Source of the DNA: Loigolactobacillus binensis
GTDB taxonomy: Bacteria; Bacillota; Bacilli; Lactobacillales; Lactobacillaceae
Length of the DNA: 64,000 bases
Assembly: GCF_005405165.1 (NCBI RefSeq)
Contig: NZ_BJDN01000007.1
Location: forward strand, 1 to 64,000
Direction: 5' to 3'
Under the pieces are notes generated by a model. It was not told where the DNA came from. It saw only the letters and a list, made by a program, of their open reading frames with translations, and did no database searches. The position numbers were made by a program, and so were the translations under genes. Positions within the stretch are counted from its first letter, which is position 1; the number at the start of each line of letters is the position of its first letter. Shown piece after piece: positions 37,213 to 46,756 of this stretch.

Positions 37213-37953
37213 TTAGGCTTCAGTATTTTCTGGTAATTCACCAGCATAATAAACTTCAGAAACATCATCATCGTCTTCTAAAAGATCGATCATGCGTTCA
37301 AATTGTTCTGCTTTTTCTGGTGGAACTGGCGTTGTGTTTTCTGGGATCATCGTCAACTCAGCAGTGGCCAAAGTATAATCTTTAGCTTCTAAAGCATCGC
37401 GTACAGCGGCTAATTGCTTAGGATCAGTATAGATCTCAAAAGCATCGTCGCTTGTTTGCATGTCATCGCCGCCAGCTTCCAATACATCTTCCAGCATTTG
37501 GTCTTCATCTACATCTAAGCCTTCACGTTCGATCACGATCAAACCGCGCCGATCAAACATATAAGACACTGAACCAGCTGCACCCATAGTGCCACCATTA
37601 CGGGTAAACGCAACACGCACGCTAGATGAGGTCCGGTTTTTATTATCGGTCAAGGCGTGAACTAGAACAGCAACGCCACCAGGACCATAACCTTCATAAG
37701 TTACTTCATCATAATTAGCTGTATCTGAGCTTGAGCCCTTATCAACAGCCCGTTTAACGTTATCTTTTGGCATATTAGCGGCCCGTGCTTTATCCATGAT
37801 CAAGCGTAATTGGGGGTTAGATGAAGGATCAGGACCCCCAGCTTTTACAGCCATGTATAACTCGCGAGATATTTTTTGGAAAATTTTTCCACGCTTAGCA
37901 TCCTGGGCGTTTTTACGGCCTTGGATATTATGCCATTTTGAATGTCCTGACAT
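37213..37953 (-). CDS. yebC: YebC/PmpR-family DNA-binding or translation factor
   Basis: A 246-residue YebC/TACO1 protein. It begins [20 protein letters not shown], the family signature, followed by [21 protein letters not shown] and the [18 protein letters not shown] motif. Recent work connects YebC proteins with translation of proline-rich stretches, and older work with transcriptional repression; the sequence does not decide. Monocistronic. The acidic C-terminus ([12 protein letters not shown]) is typical. Confidence 0.92.
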   Translation of the reverse strand: MSGHSKWHNIQGRKNAQDAKRGKIFQKISRELYMAVKAGGPDPSSNPQLRLIMDKARAANMPKDNVKRAVDKGSSSDTANYDEVTYEGYGPGGVAVLVHALTDNKNRTSSSVRVAFTRNGGTMGAAGSVSYMFDRRGLIVIEREGLDVDEDQMLEDVLEAGGDDMQTSDDAFEIYTDPKQLAAVRDALEAKDYTLATAELTMIPENTTPVPPEKAEQFERMIDLLEDDDDVSEVYYAGELPENTEA

Positions 37954-38047
37954 GTTATGTCCCTCTTTCCTTTATCTTAAAAATAATGTGGCGCTATTAA
38001 AAGACACCTAATATATAGTAGCAGATGCAGCAAGCGCAATCAAGCGC

Positions 38048-38566
38048 TTAGACGGCTTTTTTGCCGCGGCGCCGCCAAAATTTAATGAACAGCCAGGCCA
38101 ACACAATTGCAGTCAATGCGCCACTTGCATCCAACAAAACATCTTGGAACAACGGCGTCCGACCGCCAGTCAAACTTTGGTGAAATTCGTCCAGTGCAGC
38201 GTAACCGGTGGCCGCTAACCAAACAACGATCATCGTCAGTCCTGTTTGCTTGATCCGGTTACGGTAACCCATATAGCCGCCTAGCCCCATTAAAAAGTAG
38301 CTGCCAAAATGCGCGCCTTTGCGAATAAAGAACTCGATAAATTTATAGTAGCCACTGCTGGCAATACTGACTTCTTGACCCACATATTTGAAGGAAATCC
38401 CGGACAGTTGCGCTTTAAATGGTTGATTGTGTAACCAATGCTCTAAAAACGGAACCGAGGTTTGTTGCTTATAAGTTTCTGATGAACTGATGAAAAGTAA
38501 GATCATGATTCCTAGTGACAGCACTAACCACCAATTATCGCGTGAAAAACGTTTAATACGACTCAC
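38048..38566 (-). CDS. VanZ-family membrane protein
   Basis: A 172-residue protein with about four membrane segments. The VanZ motifs are present: FFIRKGAHFGSYFLMGLGGY and ALDEFHQSLTGGRTPLFQDVLLDASGAL. VanZ proteins are linked with teicoplanin resistance in enterococci, but most homologues have no known role. No van genes are nearby. The start is a GTG close to AAGGAT. Confidence 0.82.
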   Translation of the reverse strand: MSRIKRFSRDNWWLVLSLGIMILLFISSSETYKQQTSVPFLEHWLHNQPFKAQLSGISFKYVGQEVSIASSGYYKFIEFFIRKGAHFGSYFLMGLGGYMGYRNRIKQTGLTMIVVWLAATGYAALDEFHQSLTGGRTPLFQDVLLDASGALTAIVLAWLFIKFWRRRGKKAV

Positions 38567-38631
38567 ATCCTTAGAAATTTAATGACTTCAATCTAATTTA
38601 GCATAACCCGCCATAAAAAGGTAATTTCACA

Positions 38632-38662
38632 CAAAAAAATCGAGCTTTTGCGCTCGATTTTT
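38632..38662 (-). terminator. Terminator after glmS
   Basis: AATCGAGC pairs with GCTCGATT and is followed by seven T on the minus strand. Confidence 0.88.
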
Positions 38663-38671
38663 AGTTTAGCT

Positions 38672-40486
38672 TTATTCAACGGTTACGGCTTTAGCTAAGT
38701 TACGGGGTTTATCCACATCATAGCCGCGATTTAGACTGGTATAATAAGCCAATAATTGTGTTGGTACCACACTTAATAACGGCGAGATCAACGCATCAAC
38801 ATCAGCTAAAATAATATTGTCGTCCTTATTTGCAACAGCTTCCATGGCGATCGTCAAGACGTGCGCGCCACGTGCACGTACTTCTTGAACATTACCGCGT
38901 GTATGGCTAACCACACGTTTATCAGTCATGATCGCTAAAACCGGCGTGCCTTCTTCAATCAGCGAAATTGTACCATGTTTTAATTCCGCGCCAGCAAAGC
39001 CTTCAGCTTGAACGTAAGAGATTTCCTTTAACTTCAATGCTGCTTCCAACGAAACCGCATAATCGTAGCCCCGACCAATATAAAATGCATTGCGCGTCGT
39101 TGCCAAATAATTTTGAGCCAACTGATTGATGAAATCTTTTTCATCAATGATTGTCTGCATCCCATTGGCCACTAACCCTAATTGTTTACGTGCATCAAAG
39201 GCGGTCGCAGCTGCCACACCGCGCTTTTCACCTAAGGCCTTCGCCAAGATCGTTTGTAAAGCGATCTGTGCCGTATATGCCTTAGTGGAGGCAACGGCGA
39301 TCTCTGGGCCAGCGTTGAGCAACATGGTGTAAGTGGCTTCACGTGAAAGCGTTGAGCCTTGTGCGTTGGTCATGGTCAAACTTGGGTAGCCCCATTGATT
39401 GACCTTAACTAAAACTTGGCGGCTATCAGCGGTTTCACCACTTTGGGAAAGGAATAAGAAGAAGGGCTTTTTGGACAACAATGGTGTATTATAGCCAAAC
39501 TCACTGGCCAAACCAACTTCAACTGGGATCCCAGCTAATTTTTCAAAAACAGCTTTAGCCGCTAAGCCGGCATTGTAACTCGTGCCGGCAGCCAAGATAT
39601 ACAGCCGATCCGCTTGGTCAAGCGCCTTTAATAAATCGACTTCGATCACTGGCTTACCGGATTCATCTAAATAATCTTGAACTAAACGCCGCAAAACGGC
39701 TGGTTGTTCATTGATCTCTTTTAACATATAAAATGGGAAAGGTCCCTTTTCGGTGTCACTGGCATCCATATCAACATGGTAGGACGCACGATTAACGGGT
39801 TCGCCCGCCACGGTTTCAATGGTCACATTTTCTTTAGTAACGGTCACCATTTCACCATCATGTAATTCAATAAAATCTTTAGTCTCGGCCAACATTGCCA
39901 TTGCGTCAGAGCAAACAACATTAAAACCGTCACCTACTCCGATCAATAAAGGACTTTTATTTTTAGCAACATAAAGTTTATCGGCCTGTGTTCGATCGAC
40001 TAATAAAAACGCATATGATCCATCCAACAAGGTCAATGTTTTCCGGAAAGCTTCCTTACCAGATAAATTTTCGGTGGCTGCAAAATGGGCGATCAGCTGA
40101 ACGACAACTTCAGTATCTGTTTGGCTAACCAAATCAACGTCAGCTAAATATTGATCACGCAATTCCGCAAAGTTATTGATCACCCCATTATGAACCAAAT
40201 AGAAGCGGCCATCTGTAGAAACATGGGGATGCGCATTAGTATCACTAGGCACCCCGTGTGTGGCCCACCGGGTATGCCCGATGCCCATTGTACCCGCTAC
40301 CTCTGCGCCAATTTTAGCTTCAAGCGCCGCGATCCGGCCTTTGGTTTTGATCAAATAATCATGACCACTTTGATCATTGACGTAGATCCCGGCTGAATCA
40401 TAACCACGATATTCTAATTTTTTAAGGCCGTTTAATAAAATCTCGACCGTATTTTTTTTACCAATGACACCAACAATTCCGCACAT
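38672..40486 (-). CDS. glmS: Glutamine-fructose-6-phosphate aminotransferase
   Basis: A 604-residue enzyme that makes glucosamine-6-phosphate, the first step to UDP-GlcNAc. The N-terminal glutaminase begins MCGIVGVIGKKNTVEILLNG with the nucleophile Cys (Cys2 before Met removal). The two SIS isomerase domains show ILAAGTSYNAGLAAKAVFE and FYIGRGYDYAVSLEAALKL, and the C-terminus is KPRNLAKAVTVE. ATG 40486 is preferred over an upstream ATG at 40495, as it places the nucleophile at the N-terminus and AAGGA fits. Controlled by a glmS ribozyme in its leader. Confidence 0.96.
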   Translation of the reverse strand: MCGIVGVIGKKNTVEILLNGLKKLEYRGYDSAGIYVNDQSGHDYLIKTKGRIAALEAKIGAEVAGTMGIGHTRWATHGVPSDTNAHPHVSTDGRFYLVHNGVINNFAELRDQYLADVDLVSQTDTEVVVQLIAHFAATENLSGKEAFRKTLTLLDGSYAFLLVDRTQADKLYVAKNKSPLLIGVGDGFNVVCSDAMAMLAETKDFIELHDGEMVTVTKENVTIETVAGEPVNRASYHVDMDASDTEKGPFPFYMLKEINEQPAVLRRLVQDYLDESGKPVIEVDLLKALDQADRLYILAAGTSYNAGLAAKAVFEKLAGIPVEVGLASEFGYNTPLLSKKPFFLFLSQSGETADSRQVLVKVNQWGYPSLTMTNAQGSTLSREATYTMLLNAGPEIAVASTKAYTAQIALQTILAKALGEKRGVAAATAFDARKQLGLVANGMQTIIDEKDFINQLAQNYLATTRNAFYIGRGYDYAVSLEAALKLKEISYVQAEGFAGAELKHGTISLIEEGTPVLAIMTDKRVVSHTRGNVQEVRARGAHVLTIAMEAVANKDDNIILADVDALISPLLSVVPTQLLAYYTSLNRGYDVDKPRNLAKAVTVE

Positions 40487-40514
40487 ATACAACATCCTTC
40501 TCTCGTTTATTTTT

Positions 40515-40670
40515 GTTTGTATATGTTTCCAACTGCTTGAGTTAGGCTCTGTTGCAAGCTTACACTTGTTTTTAACCTAAACTCTGTAGAGTGCAGACCC
40601 TGGAGTCACCCGCCGATCGTCGATAAACTCCCTCCTCGTCAACCACTAAAAAGTGGCCCTGGCGCTATTC
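40515..40670 (-). ncRNA. glmS ribozyme: glmS ribozyme (glucosamine-6-phosphate-activated)
   Basis: The minus strand carries the conserved core: AATAGCGCCAGGGCC at the 5' end, GTTGACGAGGAGGGAGTTT, ATCGACGATCGGCGGGTGAC and TCC. The cleavage site should be between 40666 (A) and 40665 (G) in the TA/GCGCC context. The 3' part contains CTCTACAGAG and further helices before the ribosome binding site. With glucosamine-6-phosphate the ribozyme cuts its own mRNA and lowers glmS expression. The core is unmistakable; the 3' boundary is approximate. Confidence 0.94.
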
Positions 40671-40727
40671 CGTTTTCAAAATTGGTATAGACTTCCTTTC
40701 AGGTTATTGTTATTGGAAACAGATATA

Positions 40728-40756
40728 AATATAGTTGATTATAAGCAGATTGTCAA
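40728..40756 (-). promoter_or_regulatory. glmS promoter
   Basis: TTGACA (40751-40756), a 17-bp spacer and TATATT (40728-40733) on the minus strand, about 55 bp before the ribozyme cleavage site. Confidence 0.75.
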
Positions 40757-40825
40757 TAATTTCACTAATTAAATTTCCTTAAAAAAGTTTAATTGGTCCA
40801 AAAATAATCCCTTGCTTTCAGGCCA

Positions 40826-40852
40826 AATAAAAAGCGGCCGCAACGCGACCAC
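40826..40852 (-). terminator. Terminator after glmM
   Basis: GTGGTCG pairs with CGGCCGC (two G-U pairs), followed by TTTTTATTT on the minus strand. Confidence 0.7.
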
Positions 40853-40902
40853 TAAATATAGTGTCTACCTATTGACAATTTTCATTGCAAATCCTTAAAC
40901 CA

Positions 40903-42261
40903 TTATTTGATCCCGACGCGCTCCCGGACAACGGTGGCGATCCGTTCAACGTATTGATCCACTTTTTCTTGTGTTTCTGCTTCCGCCATGACCCGCAATA
41001 AAGGCTCCGTTCCACTAGGACGAACTAAAACGCGGCCTTCGCCATTCATCTCTTTTTCAACCGTATCGATCACCGATTTGATCTCAGGGTCCGCTAAAGC
41101 TTGTTTCTTATCGACCACTTTAATGTTAACTAGCCGTTGCGGGTAAGTCTTAACCGGTGCCGCCAGTTCGGACAACTTTTTACCAGTTTGCTTCATAACG
41201 TTCAATAACTGGATTCCCGTTAATAGGCCATCACCAGTGGTATTGTAATCAAATAAAACCACGTGGCCAGATTGTTCGCCACCTAGGTTATAACCTTGTT
41301 CGCGCATTTCTTCGACCACATAGCGATCACCAACTTTGGTTTGTTTCGACGTGAGATCAGCGGCCGCTAAGGCCTTATACAAACCAAGGTTACTCATCAC
41401 TGTTGTGACCACCGTATCTTGCTTCAACCGGCCCCGGCTAGCAAAATATTGACCGAGAATGAACATAATTTTATCCCCGTCAATAATGTTGCCTAATTCA
41501 TCGATGGCAATACAACGATCACCATCACCATCAAAGGCCAAACCGACCTGGGCCTGCTGCTCAACCACACTAGCAGCCAATTTTTCGGGATGAGTCGAAC
41601 CAACCCCATCATTAATATTCGTCCCGTTTGGTTTCGTCGCGATCGTCGTGAAGTCAGCCTCTAGATCAGCAAACAACCGGTTAACGATCCCAGAAGTCGC
41701 ACCGTTGGCAGCATCAATAACCACATTTACCCCAGAAAGATCTTCTTGTAAGGTTTGTTCTAAGAACTGAATGTATTTCAACATACCTTCTGGATAATCA
41801 GCCAGCGTCCCTAAACCCGTTGTCGCCGGCCGTGGCAGTTTATCTTCAGGTGCGTCCAACAAGGCTTCGATTTGGGCTTCTTGTTCGTCCAGTAATTTAA
41901 ACCCATCCGGGCCAAAAAACTTGATGCCGTTATATTCTGCCGGATTATGGGAAGCGGTGATCTGAACCCCAGCTGCCGCCCCTTGGATCCGGGTCAAATA
42001 GGCCACTGCTGGCGTGGAAATAATGCCAAGATCTAAAACTTCGATGCCAACAGATAGCAAACCGGAGATCAATGATTGTTGTAATAATTGCCCGGAGATC
42101 CGTGTATCACGGGAAACCAAAACTAGTGGCTTCTTAGTTTTATTTTCTTGTGCTTGTGCTAGAACATAGCCACCAGTACGGCCCACTCGAAAAGCCAATT
42201 CTGGCGTTAATTCTTGATTAGCCACACCGCGCACACCATCTGTTCCAAAGTATTTACCCAT
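40903..42261 (-). CDS. glmM: Phosphoglucosamine mutase
   Basis: A 452-residue enzyme that turns glucosamine-6-phosphate into glucosamine-1-phosphate for peptidoglycan precursors. It starts [15 protein letters not shown]. The phospho-serine loop is [19 protein letters not shown], the magnesium loop is [13 protein letters not shown], the sugar-binding loop is [10 protein letters not shown] and the phosphate-binding loop is [17 protein letters not shown] 42261 has GAGGAA upstream. Third gene of cdaA-cdaR-glmM. GlmM is known to bind and inhibit CdaA in Firmicutes. Confidence 0.95.
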   Translation of the reverse strand: MGKYFGTDGVRGVANQELTPELAFRVGRTGGYVLAQAQENKTKKPLVLVSRDTRISGQLLQQSLISGLLSVGIEVLDLGIISTPAVAYLTRIQGAAAGVQITASHNPAEYNGIKFFGPDGFKLLDEQEAQIEALLDAPEDKLPRPATTGLGTLADYPEGMLKYIQFLEQTLQEDLSGVNVVIDAANGATSGIVNRLFADLEADFTTIATKPNGTNINDGVGSTHPEKLAASVVEQQAQVGLAFDGDGDRCIAIDELGNIIDGDKIMFILGQYFASRGRLKQDTVVTTVMSNLGLYKALAAADLTSKQTKVGDRYVVEEMREQGYNLGGEQSGHVVLFDYNTTGDGLLTGIQLLNVMKQTGKKLSELAAPVKTYPQRLVNIKVVDKKQALADPEIKSVIDTVEKEMNGEGRVLVRPSGTEPLLRVMAEAETQEKVDQYVERIATVVRERVGIK

Positions 42262-42290
42262 GTTTAAATTCCTCATTTCCTATTCAAATA

Positions 42291-43409
42291 TCAGTTGCTA
42301 CTGGACGAGCTGCTGGCGCTTTCGCTACTACTATCAGCACTACTTGAGCTGTCACTTGAACTACTGGATTGTTGACTACTACTATCACTTGAACTGGCAG
42401 CATCACGACTGCTAGCGCTGCTGGATGCAGCCGACGAACTTTCTGTATCGCTATCACTGACAGTGATTTTGACCTTGACCGTCGCTGGATCAGCCGTCAC
42501 ACCATTACTGGTTGGTACCGTGATCGTTTTCGTGGTGGTACTAGAAATATCCGTCACCGACACATTTAAGGCTAAAGTAGAAATCTTATCAAGACTAGTT
42601 TGTGCACCTGTTAAGGTCACGTTATGCACGTCACTGGACAACTGATAAGTTTTGTCGCTATCGCCGCTACCGGTTTGCTTCAGACTGAGCGCCACCTTCT
42701 TAGTTGGCCGCATAACTGGGATCGTCACCTTAACCGTCTCTGGATCAAGCAGGGCGTTGACTGTGTTGCCATGTTTATCCAGCGCCTGTAAAGTGGTTTG
42801 CTGGGTAAGATCCGTGGTCAAGTTATTTTGGGCGTTCACATTAGCGACCACCGAGTTGATCGAATCGATCTCTGCCTTTGAGCCAGTGACTACCGCAGTG
42901 CTTTGGCTTAATTCAGGATCACCACTGGTATAGCCTTGCGCCAAATTAGCCTTGTTAAATTTCACTTGGATCGGAAAACGCTTGGCGGCCTTGACCTGAA
43001 TATTAACTTTAATCGTGTTGGGCACGATCCGGTAACCTAATTCCTTATTCAAGCCCTCTTGCGTCAGCCGAACTGTATGTTTGCCAACGCCTAATTTTTC
43101 CAAATTTGCCATGATCTTGAAATTCTGCGTGTTGGCTGTTGCCGTTACTAAAGCACTAGGTCCTTCGATGTTGATCTTGACTTTCTCTGGATAACCGGTG
43201 ATAAAATATTTATCTGTATCCGCGTTGATCTGCAACGGGACCTTTAAGGTGCGGCTTTTATTAGCCAACATTGTGGTACTGCTGGTTGTCGCTTCCCGGG
43301 TCGAATTGATCCGGTCAATATTAACGTAGCCAAATAACATAATGGCAAAAACCAGCGCGAGGATCCGGTAAACTAATGGGCTGTTGAAAAACTTATTGAA
43401 GCCATTCAT
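42291..43409 (-). CDS. cdaR: YbbR-domain regulator of diadenylate cyclase, CdaR
   Basis: A 372-residue extracytoplasmic protein anchored by an N-terminal membrane helix (residues about 8-28, VYRILALVFAIMLFGYVNID). Repeated YbbR domains cover about residues 50-320. The last 50 residues are almost only Ser, Ala and Asp, a wall-spanning type tail. CdaR binds CdaA in the membrane and tunes c-di-AMP synthesis. Its ATG overlaps the cdaA stop. Confidence 0.9.
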   Translation of the reverse strand: MNGFNKFFNSPLVYRILALVFAIMLFGYVNIDRINSTREATTSSTTMLANKSRTLKVPLQINADTDKYFITGYPEKVKINIEGPSALVTATANTQNFKIMANLEKLGVGKHTVRLTQEGLNKELGYRIVPNTIKVNIQVKAAKRFPIQVKFNKANLAQGYTSGDPELSQSTAVVTGSKAEIDSINSVVANVNAQNNLTTDLTQQTTLQALDKHGNTVNALLDPETVKVTIPVMRPTKKVALSLKQTGSGDSDKTYQLSSDVHNVTLTGAQTSLDKISTLALNVSVTDISSTTTKTITVPTSNGVTADPATVKVKITVSDSDTESSSAASSSASSRDAASSSDSSSQQSSSSSDSSSSADSSSESASSSSSSN

Positions 43410-44245
43410 TTGCGGGTCCCCCCTTTGATAATGCCGTCAATAAATTCTTGCACGCCATTTCGCTGTGGGGTTTCGGGTTTAACTAAGGCCCGCCGCAAAT
43501 ATTTCAAATAATCTTCTTGCGTCAATTCTTGCAGCATTTCACTATTCCGGGTGATCATCACGCCGCCAGTTTCTTCCGACACAACGATCGTCAACGCATC
43601 AGTGACTTCACTGATCCCGACTGCCGCACGGTGCCGCGTCCCATACTCTTTCGGAATCAAATTACTTTCCGAAAGGGGCAAGTAAGCAGCGGCCACGGCG
43701 ACCTTACCATCTTGAATGATCACCGCCCCATCGTGCAGCGGCGTATTGGGAATGAAAATATTGATCAACAGTTCACCGGTCACATCGGCGTTTAAGTCGA
43801 TCCCAGTTTCAATATAATCTTCTAAACCAGTGTTCATTTGGATCGTGATCAAAGCGCCGATGCGCCGCTTCGACATATATTGGATCGCCTTATCTAAAGC
43901 CGCGATCATCTGATTTTCTTTTTCATTTTGATTGCGATTGCGCGTAAAAATAGAGCCCCGGCCTAAATGTTCCAGACCGCGCCGAATTTCCGGCTGAAAA
44001 ACGATCACACTGGCAATAACGCCCCAGTTAATGACTTGATCCATGATGTACGACACCGTGCGCAGGCCAATGCCCCAACTGATCAATTTGATCACCACAA
44101 TGACGACGATCCCTTTGAGTAACTGAACAGCCTTGGTGCCGCGAACCAACATGATCAGTTTGTAAACAAAATACCAAACGACCAAAACATCAAGGACGTT
44201 GACAAAATTACTCCAGGTCAGCAAGTCACTCCAATTTAAAGACAT
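43406..44245 (-). CDS. cdaA: Diadenylate cyclase CdaA
   Basis: A 279-residue membrane enzyme that makes c-di-AMP from two ATP. Three N-terminal membrane segments (about residues 10-85) precede the DAC domain. The active site is shown by TPLHDGAVIIQDGKVAVAAA (DGA motif) and GTRHRAAVGISEVTDAL (RHR motif). c-di-AMP controls potassium and osmolyte uptake and wall balance. First gene of the cdaA-cdaR-glmM operon. Confidence 0.95.
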   Translation of the reverse strand: MSLNWSDLLTWSNFVNVLDVLVVWYFVYKLIMLVRGTKAVQLLKGIVVIVVIKLISWGIGLRTVSYIMDQVINWGVIASVIVFQPEIRRGLEHLGRGSIFTRNRNQNEKENQMIAALDKAIQYMSKRRIGALITIQMNTGLEDYIETGIDLNADVTGELLINIFIPNTPLHDGAVIIQDGKVAVAAAYLPLSESNLIPKEYGTRHRAAVGISEVTDALTIVVSEETGGVMITRNSEMLQELTQEDYLKYLRRALVKPETPQRNGVQEFIDGIIKGGTRK

Positions 44246-44455
44246 GCAGCTACCCCCATTTTTGTAAACTCGCGTTTTATTATAGCACGAACAGCACTAT
44301 CTTGCTGAGTGATTATTAGGTGCACTAATAGCAACCTTTTAGCGGCGCTGGCAATGTAGATCACACCCACCCAGGAAAATTCAGTCCAATTCGCAGCCAC
44401 CAGCCAGTAAATTTGTTAAAATAGAGCTTAAGAACCTTTTGTGGAGGTGATTTCT

Positions 44456-45148
44456 ATGGCCCAACGCTATCGTTGGTTCGTGCGCGGTGCATTTCTTTTG
44501 TTTTTTGTTTATCTTTATTTCTTCGCGGTTGCGCCATTTCGTTTTGTTTTGCTTAATACTTTTCTTGGTTATATCCCAATTGAAATCGCCTTTCACTATG
44601 ATCAGCATCAACCACGTTCAGCATTATTTTTCTGGTTACTGGTCGTGTTTTGGCTGTTATTCTACCCTAACGCCCCTTATTTGTTAACTGATCTATTTCA
44701 CTTGTCCTTGCTGCATCCCTATGATCCAGCTACTGGTTTGATCCGCTTTAGTTTACGGATGTGGCTCGCCTACACGAACTTAACGGTGGCCGCTCTTAGT
44801 TGCACTTTGCTAGGCTTTTGGAGCATGGAACACACTATCCAGGCGGTGATCGTCCGCCTGCGTTTTCCGGACACGACCTTGATCAAAACTAGTTTAGTGG
44901 TGCTGATCACCTTTTTGACTTCTGTCGGCATTTTTATCGGTCGCTTTTTACGGCTCCATTCGATCTATATTATTCTAGAACCGACAAAATTTATCCAACC
45001 ATTATTGGATATGTGGCAGCCACGTATGCTAATTTTTGTTTTCTTGATGACCTTGATCCAATTGGTCACTTATGTCTGCCTACAACTCTTTAAACAAACA
45101 ACGCCGAATGCACTGGAACTAGAAAAAAAGTCATCTGATCAAGGTTAA
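44456..45148 (+). CDS. DUF1361 membrane protein
   Basis: A 230-residue protein with about six membrane segments, matching the DUF1361 family: LFYPNAPYLLTDLFHLS after the second helices is the typical motif. The ATG at 44456 is preceded by GGAGGTGA. It is transcribed toward the XrtG locus (convergent). Function unknown. TTAAAATAG upstream may be its -10. Confidence 0.78.
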   Translation: MAQRYRWFVRGAFLLFFVYLYFFAVAPFRFVLLNTFLGYIPIEIAFHYDQHQPRSALFFWLLVVFWLLFYPNAPYLLTDLFHLSLLHPYDPATGLIRFSLRMWLAYTNLTVAALSCTLLGFWSMEHTIQAVIVRLRFPDTTLIKTSLVVLITFLTSVGIFIGRFLRLHSIYIILEPTKFIQPLLDMWQPRMLIFVFLMTLIQLVTYVCLQLFKQTTPNALELEKKSSDQG

Positions 45149-45170
45149 CCTTGAATGATGGCTTTTTTGT
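45124..45170. terminator. Terminator between the DUF1361 gene and the XrtG locus
   Basis: AAAAAGTCATC-tg-ATCAAGG pairs with CCTTGA-at-GATGGCTTTTTT. It has T on one side and A on the other, so it can serve both convergent units. Confidence 0.75.
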
Positions 45171-45173
45171 TCG

Positions 45174-46721
45174 CTAGTTATGGTGGCCTGGCAGTGACTT
45201 TAATCCCCGGCAAGTAATGAATTTATTTTCATGCAAAAATTGCCAAGTTCGCCACCAACCGACCACCGCTAAACTATAGATCACCGGCAAAAATTGGATC
45301 ATGTAGCGCGCCCGCCCACCTTCGAAGAAAAGCAAGAAAACTAATAGGCCGAAAAAGGTCATCCGTAAAACCCGACACAGAAAAGAACGTTCTAAAAAGC
45401 TAAAAACGACCCCGAGCATGATCAAGATCCATAAAACTTGGTCAATCGTTCGCTGGATCGTTAACCGCGACCCAAAATTATAGAAGAAGCTGCGCATAAA
45501 CGCGTGCTTTTTTAAATTGGGTTTACTAAAAAAGTCGCCTTCATTTAGCCAACCAAGCGTTCCGTCACTGGTATTAGCGTAATTTTTAACCACTAAAAAT
45601 TTTAGATAACCTAACACGCCGAATTTTCCGAAACGCTGGCGAATCCGTTTGAAGTTGGCCTTTTGTTGACTAGCCTGGGTTGGATATTGCGTACTGTAGA
45701 GAAAGTCCGCCTGTGAATAACCGCCAGTTGTCGCCTTATTCATCCCCATCATGATAAAGTGACTGGGTAATTCTTGGATCGCTGAATTGATCGGCACAAA
45801 CGTTTGGTGCTTAAGCTTATTTTGCGCCAGCAATTGACAACCGCCAAAGAATATAACAAACAAACCCGCCGTCACCAATAATTTCTGCGGCTTGATTTTG
45901 ACCTGCTTAGACCACAAGACGAGCCCGAGTTCAATCAAAAACGCCAGCACAATGATCAGTGCGTTAGGCTTTAGCCGGTAGGCACTCCAAGTGATCAGCC
46001 CTAACAGGCTAGCTTGCCCCATTAAATTAAAATTTATTTTAGCTTCCGTTTGCCACGATGCAAATAAATGATTCAGCAGCAAAATGATGCCTGCAATAAA
46101 AGGCAAGATCAAGGTATCTGTATAAACGATCACGATCCAAGGTGAAAGCAACAAAATCAACGGTAGCAAGACCCACCTAACCGTTCGTTTTAGTTGCTGG
46201 CGCAAAACAAAACTAATCAAAATAAGGGCAATATCTACTGCCAGTAAATTAATAACATCAAGTACAATTGTATAATTGGTCAGCCCGAAAAACTTTGTCG
46301 CTCGATAGACCAACCGCTCAAAAAATAACAGGCCTAGGTTGTTAGGATAATGAGAAAAATAATTATATAAGTAACTTTCGGCAGGAATCGAAGTACTCTG
46401 GGCACCCCATTTAACGATGCCTGTATCGAAGCCAGTTTCACCAGCTAAAGTATAGATCAGACTAATTTGGTAGACGCCAGTTAGGCCGATCAAAAGCCAT
46501 TTTGATTTGAATACGCGCTTGATCGCTGACCACAGCACTTGCCCTTTAGCCGGTAAATACCGCTTGCCTACTACCAATAACCCATCAATCAGCAGCAAAT
46601 AGACTATTCCCCAACCTAAAATTTGCCCATTTAAATTATTTGAAGCTAATGTACCGGCAAAAGTTAGAAAAAAGAATGCCAAAAGAATGCGATCGATCAT
46701 TTTGCTTAATTTTATTTGCAT
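45174..46721 (-). CDS. XrtG-associated GT-C-type membrane protein, copy 1
   Basis: About 515 residues with roughly ten or more membrane segments. It belongs with the two other large membrane proteins of this locus: all share a G[FY]D-x-G motif after the second or third helix (GETGFDTGIVKWG, Asp99, the likely GT-C catalytic acid), MGMN-x-GGY (MGMNKATTGGYSQADF), SDGTLGWLNEGD and a C-terminal LLFFEGGRARYMIQFLPVIY. This fits the XrtG-associated integral membrane family (TIGR03766 as I recall it). Proposed role: transfer of a lipid-linked sugar outside the membrane. ATG 46721 is preferred (GAGGT upstream). Last gene of the run. Confidence 0.75.
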   Translation of the reverse strand: MQIKLSKMIDRILLAFFFLTFAGTLASNNLNGQILGWGIVYLLLIDGLLVVGKRYLPAKGQVLWSAIKRVFKSKWLLIGLTGVYQISLIYTLAGETGFDTGIVKWGAQSTSIPAESYLYNYFSHYPNNLGLLFFERLVYRATKFFGLTNYTIVLDVINLLAVDIALILISFVLRQQLKRTVRWVLLPLILLLSPWIVIVYTDTLILPFIAGIILLLNHLFASWQTEAKINFNLMGQASLLGLITWSAYRLKPNALIIVLAFLIELGLVLWSKQVKIKPQKLLVTAGLFVIFFGGCQLLAQNKLKHQTFVPINSAIQELPSHFIMMGMNKATTGGYSQADFLYSTQYPTQASQQKANFKRIRQRFGKFGVLGYLKFLVVKNYANTSDGTLGWLNEGDFFSKPNLKKHAFMRSFFYNFGSRLTIQRTIDQVLWILIMLGVVFSFLERSFLCRVLRMTFFGLLVFLLFFEGGRARYMIQFLPVIYSLAVVGWWRTWQFLHENKFITCRGLKSLPGHHN

Positions 46722-46756
46722 AATTAACCTCATTTATTCCGTGAAAATGACTTAGG

